DNA of 7,246 bases from an uncultured Dechloromonas sp. (lineage in GTDB: Bacteria; Pseudomonadota; Gammaproteobacteria; Burkholderiales; Rhodocyclaceae): assembly GCA_937996725.1 (NCBI GenBank), contig CALKUR010000049.1, positions 1 to 7,246 of the forward strand, written 5' to 3'. The notes under the pieces are model-generated. The model was given only the letters and a program-made list of their open reading frames with translations, did not search any database and had not been told where the DNA came from. Shown piece by piece: positions 5,420 through 7,246 of this stretch. Numbering within the stretch: position 1 is the stretch's first letter; each line of letters starts with the position of its first letter. Position numbers and translations under genes: made by a program.

Positions 5420-7246
5420 TACACAGCCTCCTTAACCTTGGCATTTTTCTTGATGTCATCCAGGGCGCGACGGTATTCGTGCGGCATGACCTTGATGAAC
5501 TTGGCGCGGTGCTTCTCCCAATGGTCGAGCATGTTCTTGGCGTATTGCGACCCCGTCCATTTGACGTGATTAGCGATCAGCGTTTTGAGCAGATCTTCAT
5601 CATGCATGGTGAGGTGGCGCAGATCAACGGCACCGTATTCGGTATCTTCACCAAATTCCGATGCAGCTGCAGCCGCCTTTTCGGCCGGCAGGGGCTCAAG
5701 CGCAACCTGGGTCATGTTGCAGCGGCTCGCGAACTTGCCATCAACATCGTAGACATACGCAAAACCACCGGACATACCGGCACCGAAGTTGCGGCCGGTC
5801 TGACCCAGCACAACCACCGTACCACCGGTCATATATTCACAACCGTGATCGCCGACACCTTCAACAACGGCTGTGGCACCAGAGTTACGAACGGCAAAGC
5901 GCTCGCCACCGACACCACTGAAATAGGCTTCGCCATCGGTCGCACCGTAAAGCACGGTGTTACCAACGATGATGTTGTCTTGCGTTTCACCGCGGAAAGC
6001 CGCCGGCGGACGCACCACGATACGACCACCCGACAGACCCTTACCAACATAGTCGTTACCTTCGCCTTCAAGGACGAAGTTCACGCCCTTGGCGAGGAAT
6101 GCACCGAAGCTCTGACCGGCGGTACCGTGCAGACGGATTGTTAGTGTGTCTTCCGGCAGACCGGCAGCGCCGTAACGCTTGGCGATGTCGCCCGAAAGCA
6201 TGGCACCGACGCTGCGGTTCAGGTTGCGGATCGGAAAATCCAACTCCTGCTTTTCTTTACGGGTGATCGCTGGCTTGGCGGCACCGATCAGTTCGTGATC
6301 GAGTGCACGCTCCAGACCGTGGTCCTGTGTTTCGGCATGGCGGATCGCCACTTCGTCCGGCACGGCAGGCATATGGAAGATCTTCGAGAAGTCCAGGCCC
6401 TTGGCCTTCCAGTGTTCCACACCGGCACGGGTGTCGAGCAGATCGGCGCGGCCGACTAGATCATCAAAGCGGCTGACACCCATCGAGGCCATGAGCTTGC
6501 GCACTTCTTCAGCGATGAAGAAGAAGAAATTAACGACATGCTCCGGCTGACCGCTGAAGCGCTTGCGCAGCTCCGGGTCCTGCGTGGCGACGCCAACCGG
6601 GCAAGTGTTCAGATGGCATTTGCGCATCATGATGCAACCGGTAACCACCAGCGGGGCCGTCGCGAAACCGAATTCGTCGGCACCGAGCAGAGCGCCGATA
6701 ACAACGTCACGACCGGTCTTGAGCTGGCCATCCGTCTGCAAGCGCACACGACCGCGCAGGCGGTTGAGCACGAGCGTCTGCTGGGCTTCGGCCAGGCCGA
6801 GTTCCCACGGCGCGCCGGCGTGTTTGACCGAAGAGATCGGCGAAGCACCCGTACCGCCATCATGACCAGCGATCACGATGTGATCGGCCTTGGCCTTGGC
6901 GACACCAGCGGCCACCGTGCCGACGCCGACTTCGGCGACGAGCTTCACGGAAACCGAAGCGACCGGATTCGAGTTCTTCAGATCGTGAATCAGCTGCGCC
7001 AGATCTTCGATCGAGTAGATGTCATGGTGTGGCGGCGGCGAAATCAGACCGACACCCGGCACCGAGTGGCGCAGGAAGCCGATATATTCGCTGACCTTAT
7101 GACCCGGTAGCTGGCCGCCTTCACCTGGCTTAGCACCCTGCGCCATCTTGATCTGGATCTGGTCCGAGTTGGCCAGATATTCGGCGGTGACGCCGAAACG
7201 ACCCGAGGCCACCTGCTTGATCGCGGACATCTTCGAGTCGCCGTTG
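5419..7246 (-). CDS. gltB: Glutamate synthase (NADPH) large subunit, C-terminal 608 residues (runs off the right edge)
   Basis: The open frame continues to the window edge. Codons before the internal Met at 7228-7230 read NGDSK, as in GltB just before MSAIKQVASGRFGVTAEYL, so the gene is cut by the window and not shortened. The visible part covers the FMN-binding synthase domain and the C-terminal beta-helix. Motifs include the glycine-rich GHDGGTGASP (codons near 6840-6867), the [3Fe-4S] cysteines in CIMMRKCHLNTC (codons at 6636, 6618 and 6603), and the GXGXG-type repeats GLSGGRIVVRPP, GATDGEAYFSG, YMTGGTVVVLG and GAGMSGGFAYVYD. This domain condenses ammonia, channelled from the unseen N-terminal glutaminase domain, with 2-oxoglutarate. 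It ends in a TAA that shares one base with the gltD ATG. No frameshift or missing residue is seen. Confidence 0.97.
   Translation of the reverse strand, partial: NGDSKMSAIKQVASGRFGVTAEYLANSDQIQIKMAQGAKPGEGGQLPGHKVSEYIGFLRHSVPGVGLISPPPHHDIYSIEDLAQLIHDLKNSNPVASVSVKLVAEVGVGTVAAGVAKAKADHIVIAGHDGGTGASPISSVKHAGAPWELGLAEAQQTLVLNRLRGRVRLQTDGQLKTGRDVVIGALLGADEFGFATAPLVVTGCIMMRKCHLNTCPVGVATQDPELRKRFSGQPEHVVNFFFFIAEEVRKLMASMGVSRFDDLVGRADLLDTRAGVEHWKAKGLDFSKIFHMPAVPDEVAIRHAETQDHGLERALDHELIGAAKPAITRKEKQELDFPIRNLNRSVGAMLSGDIAKRYGAAGLPEDTLTIRLHGTAGQSFGAFLAKGVNFVLEGEGNDYVGKGLSGGRIVVRPPAAFRGETQDNIIVGNTVLYGATDGEAYFSGVGGERFAVRNSGATAVVEGVGDHGCEYMTGGTVVVLGQTGRNFGAGMSGGFAYVYDVDGKFASRCNMTQVALEPLPAEKAAAAASEFGEDTEYGAVDLRHLTMHDEDLLKTLIANHVKWTGSQYAKNMLDHWEKHRAKFIKVMPHEYRRALDDIKKNAKVKEAV
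5427..5433 (-). promoter_or_regulatory. Strong ribosome binding site for gltD inside the gltB end
   Basis: AAGGAGG on the minus strand lies within the last codons of gltB and 7 bases before the gltD ATG. It is nearly a full match to the anti-Shine-Dalgarno sequence and fixes the gltD start. Combined with the TAATG overlap it suggests near-equal production of the two subunits. Confidence 0.85.

Noticed and set aside
5353..6144. A 263-codon plus-strand open frame opposite the gltB/gltD junction
   Set aside because: It spans two real genes on the other strand, has no family resemblance and no ribosome binding context that I could support. It looks like a shadow of codon bias.
5419..7230. Reading gltB as a complete 603-residue protein starting at 7230
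   Set aside because: The frame is open upstream to the window edge, and NGDSK precedes the Met as in full-length GltB. The domain order shows only the C-terminal part is visible.

Overview
The window looks like chromosomal housekeeping DNA from a betaproteobacterium. The order tRNA-Tyr, tRNA-Gly, tRNA-Thr, tuf is the proteobacterial tRNA-tufB arrangement. A PhaM-like polyhydroxyalkanoate granule protein with a Lys/Ala/Pro-rich tail points to a PHA-storing betaproteobacterium (Burkholderiales or a relative). The genus cannot be fixed from the sequence alone. I see no insertion sequence, integrase, CRISPR array, phage gene or other sign of recent transfer.

Left part (1-576): on the minus strand a strong sigma70-type promoter (456-485) drives tRNA-Tyr(GTA), tRNA-Gly(TCC), tRNA-Thr(GGT) and then tuf (EF-Tu), of which only the first 16 codons are inside the window. 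A T-rich leader separates the last tRNA from tuf. The promoter region carries two copies of a motif with the same core but different complementary flanks, exactly 30 bp apart, which is the most unusual non-coding signal here.

Middle part (577-2138), plus strand: three closely spaced genes encode a RutE/HadB-type FMN nitroreductase, an unrecognised three-helix membrane protein whose start overlaps the nitroreductase end by 16 bases, and a PhaM-family protein. Their stop-to-start spacing and ribosome binding sites fit one transcript.

Right part (2139-7246), minus strand: read in transcription order, this holds the 3' part of gltB (glutamate synthase large subunit), gltD (small subunit, one-base TAATG overlap with gltB), a strong intrinsic terminator, then glmU (UDP-GlcNAc synthesis, probably starting at TTG) and a small membrane protein 14 bases behind it. 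GltB and GltD together form NADPH-dependent glutamate synthase, which makes glutamate from glutamine and 2-oxoglutarate. GlmU supplies UDP-GlcNAc for peptidoglycan and lipopolysaccharide. The last minus-strand gene and phaM converge with their stop codons directly abutting (TGATCA).

No undescribed system is evident. The points worth following up are the paired promoter motifs, the structured junction between tRNA-Thr and tuf, and the two small unrecognised membrane proteins next to glmU and phaM.
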